Shown: positions 16,690-25,694, numbered from the stretch's first letter. The stretch: DNA of 64,000 nucleotides from Gammaproteobacteria bacterium (GCA_024234955.1 JACKNK010000003.1:310001-374000), one strand, 5' to 3'. A program made the numbers and translations. The notes: generated from the letters alone by a model not told the origin.

Positions 16690-17952
16690 GAGCATCTCCG
16701 CGCCACCCAGATACGGACGCAGCGCTTCCGGAACATGGATGCGTCCGTCCGCATCCTGATAATTCTCCATGATCGCGACCACCGTCCGTCCGACCGCAAG
16801 GCCGGAACCGTTCAGGGTGTGCAGCAATTCCGGCTTGCCGGTTTCGGGGTTACGCCAGCGCGCCTGCATGCGGCGCGCCTGGAAGTCCTCGAAATTCGAG
16901 CAGGATGAGATTTCCCGATAAGTGTTCTGTGCGGGCAACCAGACTTCCAGGTCGTAGGTCTTGGCCGAGGAGAAGCCAATATCGCCGGTGCACAGGGCGA
17001 CCTTGCGGTAAGCCAGTCCGAGACGTTGCAACACCGCCTCGGCATGACCGGTCAGTTCCTCCAGCGCCGCGTAGGAATCCGCCGGCGGCACCAGCTGCAC
17101 CATCTCGACCTTCTCGAACTGATGTTGACGGATCATGCCCCGGGTATCGCGACCGTAAGACCCGGCTTCACTGCGGAAACAAGGCGTGTGCGCTACGAAG
17201 CGTCGGGGCAACGCATCGGCAATGGTGTCCCGGGCGATGTTGGTGACCGGCACCTCGGCCGTCGGAATCAGGTAATGCCCGGCTTCGCTGTTGGTCTTGA
17301 ACAGATCGGCCTCGAACTTCGGCAACTGGCCGGTCCCGCGCAGGCTGTCGGCGTTGACCAGATAAGGCACGTAGACCTCCTGGTAACCGTGTTCGCTGCT
17401 GTGCAGATCCAGCATGAACTGTGTCAGCGCGCGCTGCATGCGTGCCAGCGGTCCCTGCAAGACCACGAATCGCGCGCCGGAGATTTTGGCGGCGGTCTCG
17501 AAATCCATCCAGCCGTTCATCTCGCCGAGTTCGACGTGATCGCGTGGGGTGAAATCGAATTTGGGCACCTCCCCCCAACGGGCGACTTCCACGTTGTCGT
17601 CCTCACCTCCGCCGTCCGGCGTGGATGCATGCGGGCAGTTGGGAATGCTCAACATCAGATCCTGCAATGCCATCTGAAGCGCGTTGAGATCGGCTTCGGC
17701 GGCCTTGAGCTTGTCGCCCAGATCGGCCACTTCCGCCAATAACGGCGCAATGTCCTCACCCCGCGCCTTGGCCTGACCGATGGACTTGGAGCGGGTATTG
17801 CGCTCGTTTTGCAGCTCCTGGGTCGCCACCTGAAGGGCCTTGCGACGCTCCTCCAGCGCGGTGAATGCGGCGGCATCCAGGGTGTATCCACGGCGCGCGA
17901 GTTGCGCGGCTACGGCGTCGAGATCGTTACGCAGGCGTTTGGGATCGAGCAT
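16687..17952 (-). CDS. serS: Seryl-tRNA synthetase
   Basis: 421 residues. Class II synthetase charging tRNA-Ser and tRNA-Sec. The N-terminal coiled-coil tRNA arm spans about residues 30-105 (ALEERRKALQVATQELQNERN). The catalytic core shows YLIPTAEVPVTNIARD, motif 2 CFRSEAGSYGRDTRGMIRQHQF and motif 3 LNGSGLAVGRTVVAIMENYQ. The last codons run into a REP-like half sequence. A 36-bp gap separates it from the DUF190 gene upstream on the same strand. Confidence 0.97.
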   Translation of the reverse strand: MLDPKRLRNDLDAVAAQLARRGYTLDAAAFTALEERRKALQVATQELQNERNTRSKSIGQAKARGEDIAPLLAEVADLGDKLKAAEADLNALQMALQDLMLSIPNCPHASTPDGGGEDDNVEVARWGEVPKFDFTPRDHVELGEMNGWMDFETAAKISGARFVVLQGPLARMQRALTQFMLDLHSSEHGYQEVYVPYLVNADSLRGTGQLPKFEADLFKTNSEAGHYLIPTAEVPVTNIARDTIADALPRRFVAHTPCFRSEAGSYGRDTRGMIRQHQFEKVEMVQLVPPADSYAALEELTGHAEAVLQRLGLAYRKVALCTGDIGFSSAKTYDLEVWLPAQNTYREISSCSNFEDFQARRMQARWRNPETGKPELLHTLNGSGLAVGRTVVAIMENYQDADGRIHVPEALRPYLGGAEML

Positions 17953-17988
17953 GGTCGGGCGTTCGTTTGCGAGAGGAAACGGCGGATT

Positions 17989-18294
17989 CTACCCGTGAAC
18001 GTGGATCGGCCAACTGACGATATGCCCGGGCTTCACGCTGCCGGACAGATCTTCGATGATGCGGGCGGCTTTTTCGGGCTCGTCGAAGAACTCGATCACC
18101 AACGGCAGATCCAGGGCCAGATCGATCAGACCGGAGGAATGAATCCGCCCCGACGCACCAAACCCGGCGATGCCACGAAATACCGTGACGCCCCGAACTT
18201 TCTCGTCGTCATGCAGACGCGCCAGCAACTTTCGCATCCGCCCTTCGCCTTCGGTGCAGTAGATCCGCACCAGGGTCATCGTTGATTCGCTCAT
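17989..18294 (-). CDS. DUF190 family protein (PII-like)
   Basis: 101 residues. The DUF190 signature is clear: MTLVRIYCTEGEGRM, LLARLHDDEKVRGVTVFRGIAGFG, the His/Ser-bearing GRIHSSGLIDLALDLPLVIEFFD and the C-terminal VKPGHIVSWPIHVHG. The fold is PII-like. DUF190 genes regularly sit with crcB and are thought to assist fluoride handling; here the start overlaps the crcB stop by 4 bp, so they are coupled. Confidence 0.88.
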   Translation of the reverse strand: MSESTMTLVRIYCTEGEGRMRKLLARLHDDEKVRGVTVFRGIAGFGASGRIHSSGLIDLALDLPLVIEFFDEPEKAARIIEDLSGSVKPGHIVSWPIHVHG

Positions 18295-18680
18295 AGCGCT
18301 CTCCCCAGCAACACGCCGACATAGGCGGCAAGGACGCTGGCCGCAACGCTCAAAACCATGTTGAGCGCTGCCCGCATCACCTGTCCGGCTTCAATCAGAT
18401 TCAGGGTTTCAATCGAAAACGTGGAAAAGGTCGTGAATGCGCCCAACAAGCCGACCATCAGGAATGCGCGCCATACCGGTTCCAGCGCGCTGCGTTCCAG
18501 GAGCATCACGTACAGAAAACCCATCGCAAGGGAGCCCAACACGTTGACCGCGAGGGTTCCATAGGGGAAATCCCGCCCCAAAACGGCATAGACCGCGTTG
18601 GACACCCAGAAGCGGAACAAGGCGCCGGTCGCGCCGCCCGCCGCAATCGCTAATAATTGGCTCACGTCGATTTTTTTCAC
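18291..18680 (-). CDS. crcB: Fluoride exporter CrcB/Fluc
   Basis: About 129 residues from a GTG at 18680 (an alternative GTG is at 18665); the longer reading frame upstream is too long for the family. Four membrane helices, with the Fluc hallmarks GGATGALFRFWVSN, FPYGTLAVNVLGSLAMGF (pore Asn), and VGLLGAFTTFSTFSIET (Phe box and Na+ site). It dimerises to form a fluoride channel. No fluoride riboswitch is visible upstream, so expression may be constitutive. Confidence 0.92.
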   Translation of the reverse strand: MKKIDVSQLLAIAAGGATGALFRFWVSNAVYAVLGRDFPYGTLAVNVLGSLAMGFLYVMLLERSALEPVWRAFLMVGLLGAFTTFSTFSIETLNLIEAGQVMRAALNMVLSVAASVLAAYVGVLLGRAL

Positions 18681-18726
18681 GTTTCCCGCAATCGGTCCCC
18701 CAATTCTACGCCGAAGCCCTGACGCC

Positions 18727-19122
18727 ATGTCCTCGTCCGCTCTGACCCTTATCCCGCTCACCTTGTGCACCGCGCTCAGTTGCTCTGCCGGCGTCGCCGA
18801 CGATGGCGACACCCAGGCGCCGGCGCGAGGGATGTATCCGATGCAGGTCCTGACGCCGCCAATGTGGCAGCCCAGACCCCCGGCCTGGTATCGACCGGAT
18901 ATCCAATGGCAGCAACATCAACCGATTGAAGAAGCAAGCAAGGTCGATGAAGAACGTCCGGCGCGCAGCCATTGGCAGCGCCATGCACCCGACTGGATTA
19001 ACCTGCCGCCGAACCCCAACCGCACCACCCTGTGGAAGCCTCAGTCCCTGACCCCAAGCGCCATCGATTCCAACGTCACCCCGGTCGAAGTCCCGCCGCC
19101 CGACGACGCGCTCAAAAACTAG
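18727..19122 (+). CDS. Small exported protein of unknown function
   Basis: 131 residues from the ATG at 18727. Signal peptide SSSALTLIPLTLCTALSCSAGVA followed by DDGD. The mature part is Pro/Trp-rich with many WxxP-like spots (MYPMQVLTPPMWQPRPPAWYRP, DWINLPPNPNRTTLWKP) and no recognisable domain. Divergent from crcB with 46 bp between starts, and upstream of dxs. The biased composition makes it less certain as a gene than its neighbours. Confidence 0.55.
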   Translation: MSSSALTLIPLTLCTALSCSAGVADDGDTQAPARGMYPMQVLTPPMWQPRPPAWYRPDIQWQQHQPIEEASKVDEERPARSHWQRHAPDWINLPPNPNRTTLWKPQSLTPSAIDSNVTPVEVPPPDDALKN

Positions 19123-19220
19123 TCGGCGACACCAGGTCGGATCGAACTCCAACGTCCGGGACGAATTCTGAGGGTCCCTCGGCGATTTACACGACGATTC
19201 CCCGACGCGCGGGAAGGGGC

Positions 19221-19229
19221 TGTTATGAT
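19221..19229 (+). promoter_or_regulatory. Extended -10 promoter for dxs
   Basis: TGTTATGAT (TG, one base, TATGAT) predicts a start of transcription near 19236, about 22 bp before the ATG at 19258. This supports 19258 over the in-frame ATG at 19225. No good -35 box is present, as expected for an extended -10 promoter. Confidence 0.45.
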
Positions 19230-19257
19230 CGCGCGCTCCCTCCCGACACCTCCTCGC

Positions 19258-21132
19258 ATGATCGACCGCATCCGTTTCCCCCTGCTTGCAGAGATCGACT
19301 CCCCCGCCGATCTGCGCGCTCTGCCGGAGTCCGCCTTGAGCGGCCTGGCGCGGGAGCTGCGCGAATTCCTGCTGCATTCGGTGAGTCAGAGCGGCGGTCA
19401 TCTGGCGGCCAATCTGGGTGTGATCGAACTCACCCTGGCACTGCATTACGTGTACGCCACGCCGGAAGACCGACTGGTCTGGGATGTCGGCCATCAGGCC
19501 TATCCGCACAAGATCCTCACCGGTCGCCGCGACCGCATGGACAGCATCCGCCAGTTGCACGGCCTGTCGGGCTTCCCCAAGCGGGAAGAAAGCGAACACG
19601 ACGCCTTTGGCGTCGGCCATTCGAGCACCTCGATCTCAGCCGCGCTGGGCATGGCCCTGGCGGCACGCCATACCGGCAGCGACCGCAAGGCCGTCGCCAT
19701 CATCGGCGATGGCGCAATGACCGCAGGCATGGCATTCGAGGCCCTCAATCACGCCGGCGACATCAACGCCAATCTGCTGGTTATCCTCAACGATAACGAG
19801 ATGTCGATCTCGCCCAATGTCGGGGCCTTATCCAAACAGTTCGGGCGCATGCTCGGCAGCCGCCTTTACACCACCGTTCGCGAGGGCGGAAAGCGCGCGC
19901 TCGATCACGCGGGACCGTTACGCGAATTGGCAAAACGCGCCGAGGAACACGTCAAGGGCATGGTGGTTCCAGGCACCCTGTTCGAAGAGCTCGGCTTCAA
20001 TTATGTCGGACCCGTCGATGGTCACGATCTGCACGATCTGATCCGCACCTTGCGCACCCTGCGCGACCTGAACGGCCCCCACCTGCTGCACATCAAGACC
20101 CGCAAGGGCAAAGGCTTTGGCCCTGCCGAGGCCGACCCCTGCACCTACCACGGTGTCGGCAGTTTCGATCCGGAAACCGGCGAGATTGCCAAGGGGGGTG
20201 CGCACAGCCGGACCTACACGGAAATCTTCGGAGATTGGCTCTGCGACATGGCCACCCAGGACTCGCGCCTGGTCGGCATCACCCCGGCGATGCGGGAAGG
20301 CTCCGGTCTGGTGCGCTTTGCGCGGGAATTCCCGAGCCGATATTTCGATGTCGGCATCGCCGAGCAACATGCGGTCACCGTCGCTGCCGGCATGGCGTGC
20401 GATGGCGTGAAACCGGTTGTGGCGATCTATTCAACCTTCCTCCAGCGCGCCTACGACCAGTTGATCCATGACGTCGCCCTGCAGGACCTCGATGTCCTGT
20501 TCGCCATCGATCGCGCCGGCCTGGTCGGGGCCGACGGTCCGACCCACGCTGGGGCCTTCGACCTTTCCTATCTGCGCTGTATCCCGAACATGGTGGTGAT
20601 GACGCCCAGTGACGAAGCCGAATGCCGCCGGATGCTGACCACCGGGTTCCTGTATCCGGGTCCAGCGGCAGTCCGTTATCCGCGCGGCGCCGGACCGGGC
20701 ATCGACCTGGATGCCGGCCTCGACGGGCTGGACGTCGGCAAGGCTCGTGTGGTGCGCAAAGGCCAGGGCATCGCGATCCTCGCCTTCGGCAGTCTGCTTA
20801 CGGCGGCGCGCAAGGCGGCTGAGGAACTCGATGCGACCGTCGCCGACATGCGTTTCGTGAAGCCGCTCGACGAGGCCTTGATCCTCGAACTCGCCTCAAA
20901 CCACGACCGCCTGGTCACGGTCGAGGAGAATGCCCTCGCCGGCGGCGCCGGCAGCGCGGTCAACGAATTCCTCGCGGCGCGTGGCCTTAACGTATCGATC
21001 GCAAATTTGGGTCTGCCGGATCGCTTCATCGACCACGGGGCGCACAGCATCCTGCTCGCCGACTGCGGCCTCGACGCAAAAGGAATAGTCGCGCAAATCA
21101 GAGGGTTGGGGCCGGCGAACCCCGCGCCTTAA
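19258..21132 (+). CDS. dxs: 1-deoxy-D-xylulose-5-phosphate synthase
   Basis: 624 residues from the ATG at 19258. Condenses pyruvate and glyceraldehyde 3-phosphate to DXP, feeding isoprenoids, thiamine and, through PdxJ, vitamin B6. Transketolase-like domains: GGHLAANLGVIELTLALHYVY, VWDVGHQAYPHKILTGR, the thiamine diphosphate motif GDGAMTAGMAFEALNHAGDIN-ending-N, the catalytic Glu in FDVGIAEQHAVTVAAGMA, and DRAGLVGADGPTHAGAFDLSYLR. Length and ends agree with the family. Confidence 0.97.
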   Translation: MIDRIRFPLLAEIDSPADLRALPESALSGLARELREFLLHSVSQSGGHLAANLGVIELTLALHYVYATPEDRLVWDVGHQAYPHKILTGRRDRMDSIRQLHGLSGFPKREESEHDAFGVGHSSTSISAALGMALAARHTGSDRKAVAIIGDGAMTAGMAFEALNHAGDINANLLVILNDNEMSISPNVGALSKQFGRMLGSRLYTTVREGGKRALDHAGPLRELAKRAEEHVKGMVVPGTLFEELGFNYVGPVDGHDLHDLIRTLRTLRDLNGPHLLHIKTRKGKGFGPAEADPCTYHGVGSFDPETGEIAKGGAHSRTYTEIFGDWLCDMATQDSRLVGITPAMREGSGLVRFAREFPSRYFDVGIAEQHAVTVAAGMACDGVKPVVAIYSTFLQRAYDQLIHDVALQDLDVLFAIDRAGLVGADGPTHAGAFDLSYLRCIPNMVVMTPSDEAECRRMLTTGFLYPGPAAVRYPRGAGPGIDLDAGLDGLDVGKARVVRKGQGIAILAFGSLLTAARKAAEELDATVADMRFVKPLDEALILELASNHDRLVTVEENALAGGAGSAVNEFLAARGLNVSIANLGLPDRFIDHGAHSILLADCGLDAKGIVAQIRGLGPANPAP

Positions 21133-21260
21133 AATCGTCATCCAAAGATCGTTGGTTGAGCGACATCCCGCGCCAAGCGGGGTAAACTCGTCGGCTTCCT
21201 TCAGAAAACACACGCCTTTCCGGGGCCTTGCTGCGTACCCGGTCACGAGGACACAACTCC

Positions 21261-22079
21261 ATGAATGACGCCACTCAGGCTCCCACCGACATCGAAAACA
21301 TGGTCGATGTGCAGAGTTCTGCGGACCTGCGCCACATCGCCATCGACAAAGTGGGCATCAAGGATATTCGCCACCCGGTGCGGGTCCATGACCGTTCCGA
21401 CGGCGAGCAGCACACGGTCGCCAACTTCAACATGTACGTGAACCTGCCGCATAACTTCAAAGGCACGCACATGTCCCGATTCGTTCAGATCCTGAACAAT
21501 CACGACAAGGAAATCGGCGTCGATTCGTTCAAGGTCATGCTCACCGAGATGGCCGAGATGCTGGAGGCAGATGAAGGCCATATCGAGATGAGCTTCCCGT
21601 ATTTCATCAACAAGCGCGCGCCGGTCTCCGGGGTCGAATCGCTGATGGATTACGAAGTCACGCTGATCGGCGAGATCAAGGGCGGTGTGACGCACACCAA
21701 CATCAAGGTCGTGGTGCCGGTCACCAGCCTGTGTCCCTGCTCCAAGGAGATTTCCGCCTACGGCGCCCACAATCAGCGTTCACACATCACCGTGAACGTG
21801 CGCACCAAGGGTTTCCTGTGGATCGAGGAACTGGTTGAACTGGTGGAAAAGCAGGCCTCCTGCGAACTCTATGGCCTGCTCAAGCGCCCGGATGAGAAAT
21901 TCGTCACCGAACGCGCCTACGACAACCCCAAATTCGTCGAAGACGCCGTGCGCGATGTCGCCGCTGCCTTGAATGCCGAAAAGCGCATCATTTCCTATGT
22001 GGTCGAATCCGAGAACTTCGAGTCTATCCACAACCACTCCGCGTACGCGCTGATCTCGCACGACAAGACGGCAAACTGA
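21261..22079 (+). CDS. folE2: GTP cyclohydrolase FolE2 (type IB)
   Basis: 272 residues from the ATG at 21261, which is preceded by GAGGA at 8-9 bp. Converts GTP to dihydroneopterin triphosphate for folate and queuosine-type pathways. Family marks are VGIKDIRHPVRV, FNMYVNLPHNFKGTHMSRFVQIL, SGVESLMDYEVTLIGE, the metal ligand Cys in VPVTSLCPCSKEISAYGAHNQRSH and VESENFESIHNHSAYA. FolE2 works with metals other than zinc; in some bacteria it is a Zur-regulated backup, but no Zur box was recognised here. Transcription ends in a strong hairpin at 22096. Confidence 0.95.
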   Translation: MNDATQAPTDIENMVDVQSSADLRHIAIDKVGIKDIRHPVRVHDRSDGEQHTVANFNMYVNLPHNFKGTHMSRFVQILNNHDKEIGVDSFKVMLTEMAEMLEADEGHIEMSFPYFINKRAPVSGVESLMDYEVTLIGEIKGGVTHTNIKVVVPVTSLCPCSKEISAYGAHNQRSHITVNVRTKGFLWIEELVELVEKQASCELYGLLKRPDEKFVTERAYDNPKFVEDAVRDVAAALNAEKRIISYVVESENFESIHNHSAYALISHDKTAN

Positions 22080-22095
22080 ACGCGACATCGTTCAG

Positions 22096-22137
22096 GGCAC
22101 AAAAAAAAACCGGCCATATGCCGGTTTTTTTTGTGCC
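22096..22137. terminator. Bidirectional intrinsic terminator between folE2 and a response regulator
   Basis: Long perfect inverted repeat: GGCAC, A-run, ACCGGC, loop CATAT, GCCGG, T-run, GTGCC. With A- and T-runs on opposite sides it can stop transcription of folE2 (+) and of the regulator gene (-). Confidence 0.9.
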
Positions 22138-22182
22138 CGCTTTTATTGACCGCGCTCAATCAGAATGGGAAACATCGCTCGA

Positions 22183-22578
22183 TCAATGATCGGGCATCTC
22201 GTCCCAGATTTCGCGGATGTCTTCGGCCAGCGTCGCCGGGTCGATGGGCTTGAGGATGACGTCGACAACCCCCATGGATCGGAATTTCTCGATCTCATCC
22301 TCATCATCCAAGGCGGTCATGAATATCACCGGCACCTTCGCTGCTTCCGGGATCGTGCGAAGGTTTTCAAGCAATTGAGGGCCGGTCATTACCGGCATCA
22401 TCACATCGAGCAGGATCAACTGCGGACGGAACTCGACCACCGAGGCAAGCGCCTCGGCGCCGGAATGGCACACCCTCAACACGAATCCGCCAACGTCCTC
22501 CAGGGCGACCTGAACGATGGTCCGCATGCTGGCCTCGTCTTCGACGTAGAGAATCCGCTTCAGCGATTCACGGGGCAT
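22183..22578 (-). CDS. Single-domain CheY-like response regulator
   Basis: 131 residues from the ATG at 22578, chosen because AGGAG lies 6 bp upstream. One receiver domain only: acidic pocket YVEDE (Glu13/Asp14), phosphoacceptor Asp58 in LILLDVMMPVMTG, switch Thr in IFMTALDD, and Lys in DVILKPIDP. No output domain and no kinase gene adjacent, so it must act through protein contacts or pass phosphate on. The PIDPATLAEDI tail is typical of PatA-like or stand-alone receivers. Confidence 0.85.
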   Translation of the reverse strand: MPRESLKRILYVEDEASMRTIVQVALEDVGGFVLRVCHSGAEALASVVEFRPQLILLDVMMPVMTGPQLLENLRTIPEAAKVPVIFMTALDDEDEIEKFRSMGVVDVILKPIDPATLAEDIREIWDEMPDH

Positions 22579-22781
22579 GCACATCTCCTGTGGTGGCGAA
22601 ACATCACCTGCAGCCTGATGGGACAAGGTATGGAAATCCGCAATGATTATTGCCCCGATAGTCGGCAAGGCGCCACGAGGAGTCAAACATCCGCGATGAC
22701 GAATTCCAGGAATCTCATTCGCGGCTTTACACCAACCTCGTGGTCACCGCATGGTAGCTGCCAGACATCCAATCAGGGAGA
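22579..22781. other. Divergent intergenic region, response regulator / cytochrome b561
   Basis: 203 bp without a supported gene. It must hold promoters for both directions; the only clear signal is GGGAG just before the GTG start at 22782. Confidence 0.35.
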
Positions 22782-23354
22782 GTGATCCTGTTGCCGTTTC
22801 TGGATTCCCCGCAGCGTTTCGGCTGGATCAGCGTCGCCCTGCACTGGCTTGGCGCAATCGCCATCCCGGCCCTGTTCGCATTGGGGTGGTGGATGACCGG
22901 TCTCGATTACTACCATCCCTGGTATCTGCGTGCGCCGGCCTGGCACATCGGCTGCGGATTACTGTTGTTCGGCTTGCTCATCGTGCGGGTGGCCTGGCGC
23001 ATGACACAGACCCAACCACTCCCGATCGGAAATCCGTTTCCCTGGCAATCGCGGTTCGCCGGCTGGAACCATCGCCTGCTGCTGGGGCTCAGCCTGCTAG
23101 TCAGTTTCAGCGGTTATCTGATCGTGACCGCCGTCGGTCAAGGCGCCTCGGTCTTCGATCTGTTCACCATTGCGCCGCTCCCGGTGTTGATGGACCGACA
23201 GGAAGACGTCGCCGGACTGATGCATTGGTACACCGCGCTCCTGCTGATCATCCTTTCCGGGTTGCATGCCGGCGCCGCGCTCAAACATCATTTTATCGAC
23301 CGGGATGCAACCCTCTATCGCATGCTCGGCATCACCCGGGAGCCCAAGTCATGA
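22782..23354 (+). CDS. Cytochrome b561 family protein
   Basis: 190 residues from a GTG start with GGGAG 2-6 bp upstream. Four membrane helices with the di-heme histidines typical of the family: ISVALHWLGAIAIPALFAL, PAWHIGCGLLLFGLLIVRVAWR, WNHRLLLGLSLLVSFSGYL and LMHWYTALLLIILSGLHAGAALKHHFIDRD. Likely moves electrons between quinol and a periplasmic acceptor. The stop overlaps the yceI start by 4 bp (ATGA), a pairing seen in many proteobacteria. Confidence 0.9.
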   Translation: MILLPFLDSPQRFGWISVALHWLGAIAIPALFALGWWMTGLDYYHPWYLRAPAWHIGCGLLLFGLLIVRVAWRMTQTQPLPIGNPFPWQSRFAGWNHRLLLGLSLLVSFSGYLIVTAVGQGASVFDLFTIAPLPVLMDRQEDVAGLMHWYTALLLIILSGLHAGAALKHHFIDRDATLYRMLGITREPKS

Positions 23355-23923
23355 CCCGTATCCTGAGTCTGATCCTGTTGTTCGCACTCTCGTCCACGGC
23401 ACTCGCCGAGCGATATGACATCGATACCAAAGGCGCCCACGCCTTCATCCAGTTTCGCATCCAGCATCTCGGCTACAGCTGGTTGTACGGGCGTTTCAAC
23501 ACCTTCAGCGGCTGGTTCAGTTATGACGAGGCCAACCCGGACGCCTCCCAGGTGGAAGTCACCATCGACACCGCGAGCGTCGATTCGAACCACGCGGAAC
23601 GCGACAAGCATCTGCGGGACGGTCGCTTCCTGCACGTTGACGAATACCCACAGGCACGCTTCGTCAGCACCGCGTTCAAGGAACATGGCGACGGCACGGC
23701 AACCCTGGAAGGCAACTTCACCTTCCTGGGTGAAACCCGGCCCATGCAGATTGACATCAAACACATCGGACACGGCCCCGATCCCTGGGGCGGCTACCGG
23801 CGCGGCTTTGAAGGAACCACGCGCTTCAAGCTCGCGGATTACGGGATGGCGTTCAACCTCGGCCCGAATTCCCAGGAAGTCGAATTGACGCTTTCCGTGG
23901 AAGGCATCCGCGCCAAACCCTGA
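23351..23923 (+). CDS. YceI family periplasmic lipid-binding protein
   Basis: 190 residues. Signal peptide TRILSLILLFALSSTALA cleaved before ERYDID. The lipocalin-like YceI fold shows as GAHAFIQFRIQHLGYSWLYGRF, ASVDSNHAERDKHLRDGRFL, YPQARFVSTAF, LEGNFTFLGETRPMQIDI and FEGTTRFKLADYGM. YceI proteins bind polyisoprenoids such as ubiquinone precursors, fitting coupling with cytochrome b561. The final segment VELTLSVEGIRAK is normal for the family. Confidence 0.9.
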   Translation: MTRILSLILLFALSSTALAERYDIDTKGAHAFIQFRIQHLGYSWLYGRFNTFSGWFSYDEANPDASQVEVTIDTASVDSNHAERDKHLRDGRFLHVDEYPQARFVSTAFKEHGDGTATLEGNFTFLGETRPMQIDIKHIGHGPDPWGGYRRGFEGTTRFKLADYGMAFNLGPNSQEVELTLSVEGIRAKP

Positions 23924-23968
23924 CATCTCCCTTGCACGCCCCCCCATGCAATACGCCGAGAACCTCGC

Positions 23969-25348
23969 ATGAACAGATTCGACCTGGTCGTCATCGGCTC
24001 CGGCCCTGCCGGAGAAAAGGCGGCTCTGCAAGCTGCGTACTACGGACACAAGGTCTGCGTGATCGAACGGGGGCCGGCAGGCGGCGCCTGGGTCAACACC
24101 GGCACCATCCCCTCGAAGACCTTGCGCGAATCGGCCTTGTTCCTGGCCGGAGGGCGTCGTCGCGGTGTGGTCACCAACCCTTCCGCCGCGAACCCCACAG
24201 TGCGCAGCTTCATGGCACTGAAACGCCACCTGGTGGCGCGCTGGCGGGACAAGGTAGAAACCAGTTTCCGCAAACGTCACGTCACCCGACTGCGCGGCAG
24301 CGCCAGCTTCATCGACGCACATACCCTTCGCCTCGATGACGGCAGCGAAGTGCGCGGCGACTACATTCTCATCGCCACCGGCTCCCGTCCGCGTGCGGTC
24401 AAGGAACTGCCGGTGGACGGTCGTCAGGTTCACGATTCCGAGACTTTGCTGGGCATGGATGAAATCCCGCTCACCATGATCGTGCTCGGCGGTGGCGTCA
24501 TCGCCTGCGAATACGCGTCGATCTTTCAGTCCCTTGGCGTCCAGGTCACCCTGATCAACGGTCGCGATCGCTTGCTTGGCTTCGTCGATCCGGAAGCCAC
24601 CGCCTTCCTGGAGCAGGCCCTCATCGATGGCGGCATGGTGGTGCGTCACGGTGCCCGCCCCCAAGGTTTGACGCGGGTCGCGCATAACGAGGTGGAACTG
24701 GCCCTGAGCGATGGCACGGTCGCCTCGGCGGAGACCGTGTTCGTGGCCCTGGGCCGAGAACCGGTGCTGGAAGATCTGTCCCTGGAGCGCGCCGGGGTGG
24801 CCCTTACCGACTGGGGCACGATCGCGGTCGATGCCCACATGCGGACATCAACACCGCACATCTATGCCGCTGGCGACGTGGTCGGCTTTCCATCCTTGGC
24901 GTCCGCCGGTATGGAGCAAGGCCGCGTTGCCGCCGCGCACATGTTCGGGCACAACCGTGGTGGCGTCGATGAACTGATTCCCAGCGGCATTTTCACCATT
25001 CCTGAACTGTCCGCGATCGGACTCGACGAGGATGCGGCCCGCGAGGCCGGTTACGACCCGGTCAGTGGCCGCGCCCATTACCGCGAAAACGTGCGCGCCC
25101 CGATGCTTGGCGATGAACACGGGCTGGTGAAACTGGTCGCTGACCGGAAAACCGGCAAGCTGCTCGGCGCGACGCTCGTCGGCCAGCAGGCTACCGAGCT
25201 GGTGCATTTCGCGATGGCGGTGATCCATTACGGCGGCTGTGTCGATGACCTGACCCGCTTCGTGTTCAACCTGCCCTCGTTGAGCGCGCTTTACCGGCAG
25301 GCCGCGTATTCGGTGCAGGATCAGATCAATGCGGGAAAAGCGCGCTGA
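23969..25348 (+). CDS. sthA: SthA-like soluble pyridine nucleotide transhydrogenase (flavoprotein)
   Basis: 459 residues. FAD-binding VVIGSGPAGEKAALQAAYYG, NAD(P)-binding VLGGGVIACEYASIFQSLG, second FAD motif IYAAGDVVGFPSLA and a C-terminal dimerisation domain. Disulfide reductases carry CxxxxC in the first domain; here the stretch is GGAWVNTGTIPSK, with Trp and Thr in the two Cys positions. E. coli SthA keeps only the first Cys, so this protein lacks both. The C-terminal His-Glu pair is also absent (FNLPSLSALYR), as in SthA. Balancing NADPH and NADH is the likely role. A strong terminator follows. Confidence 0.75.
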   Translation: MNRFDLVVIGSGPAGEKAALQAAYYGHKVCVIERGPAGGAWVNTGTIPSKTLRESALFLAGGRRRGVVTNPSAANPTVRSFMALKRHLVARWRDKVETSFRKRHVTRLRGSASFIDAHTLRLDDGSEVRGDYILIATGSRPRAVKELPVDGRQVHDSETLLGMDEIPLTMIVLGGGVIACEYASIFQSLGVQVTLINGRDRLLGFVDPEATAFLEQALIDGGMVVRHGARPQGLTRVAHNEVELALSDGTVASAETVFVALGREPVLEDLSLERAGVALTDWGTIAVDAHMRTSTPHIYAAGDVVGFPSLASAGMEQGRVAAAHMFGHNRGGVDELIPSGIFTIPELSAIGLDEDAAREAGYDPVSGRAHYRENVRAPMLGDEHGLVKLVADRKTGKLLGATLVGQQATELVHFAMAVIHYGGCVDDLTRFVFNLPSLSALYRQAAYSVQDQINAGKAR

Positions 25349-25381
25349 TCCGGCCCGATTGTATTGCCCACGCTTTCTCAT

Positions 25382-25423
25382 CACAGACAAAAACGGCGCC
25401 CCAAGGCGCCGTTTTTGTCTGTG
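25382..25423. terminator. Bidirectional intrinsic terminator between sthA-like and glsB-like genes
   Basis: Inverted repeat CACAGACAAAAACGGCGCC, loop CCAA, then its complement ending in TTTTTGTCTGTG. Serves the plus-strand flavoprotein gene and the minus-strand membrane-protein gene. Confidence 0.9.
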
Positions 25424-25445
25424 TACCGCGACAGTTTTCAGCGCA

Positions 25446-25694
25446 TCAGGTCTTGATCATTCGGTAGCCGAACAGCAACAGCAAGGCCCCGCCGGTCGCG
25501 ACAAGGAGGCTGACAAGATTGAAACCGGCGACGCCTCCAATTCCGAAAAGCGAGGCGATGAATCCCCCCACGAAGGCACCGGCGATGCCAAGCAGGGTGG
25601 TCACAATGAAGCCACCCGGGTCCTTCCCCGGCATGATCAGCTTAGCCAGGATACCGACCACCAGGCCGAGAACGATCCAGGACAGAATTCCCAT
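25446..25694 (-). CDS. GlsB/YeaQ/YmgE family small membrane protein
   Basis: 82 residues, almost entirely three membrane helices: ILSWIVLGLVVGILAKLIMPG, GFIVTTLLGIAGAFVGGFIAS and NLVSLLVATGGALLLLFGY. The G-rich pattern and GKDPGGFIVTTLLGIAGA match the transglycosylase-associated (YeaQ/YmgE) family, often induced by stress but without proven enzyme activity. AGAGGAG lies 9 bp before the ATG. Confidence 0.88.
   Translation of the reverse strand: MGILSWIVLGLVVGILAKLIMPGKDPGGFIVTTLLGIAGAFVGGFIASLFGIGGVAGFNLVSLLVATGGALLLLFGYRMIKT

Noticed and set aside
18681..18726. Fluoride riboswitch before crcB
   Set aside because: The gap is only 46 bp and lacks the conserved fluoride-aptamer core.
23315..24838. 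507-residue open frame on the minus strand
   Set aside because: Antisense to yceI and the transhydrogenase-like gene; Gly/Val/Asp-rich shadow composition with no family signal.
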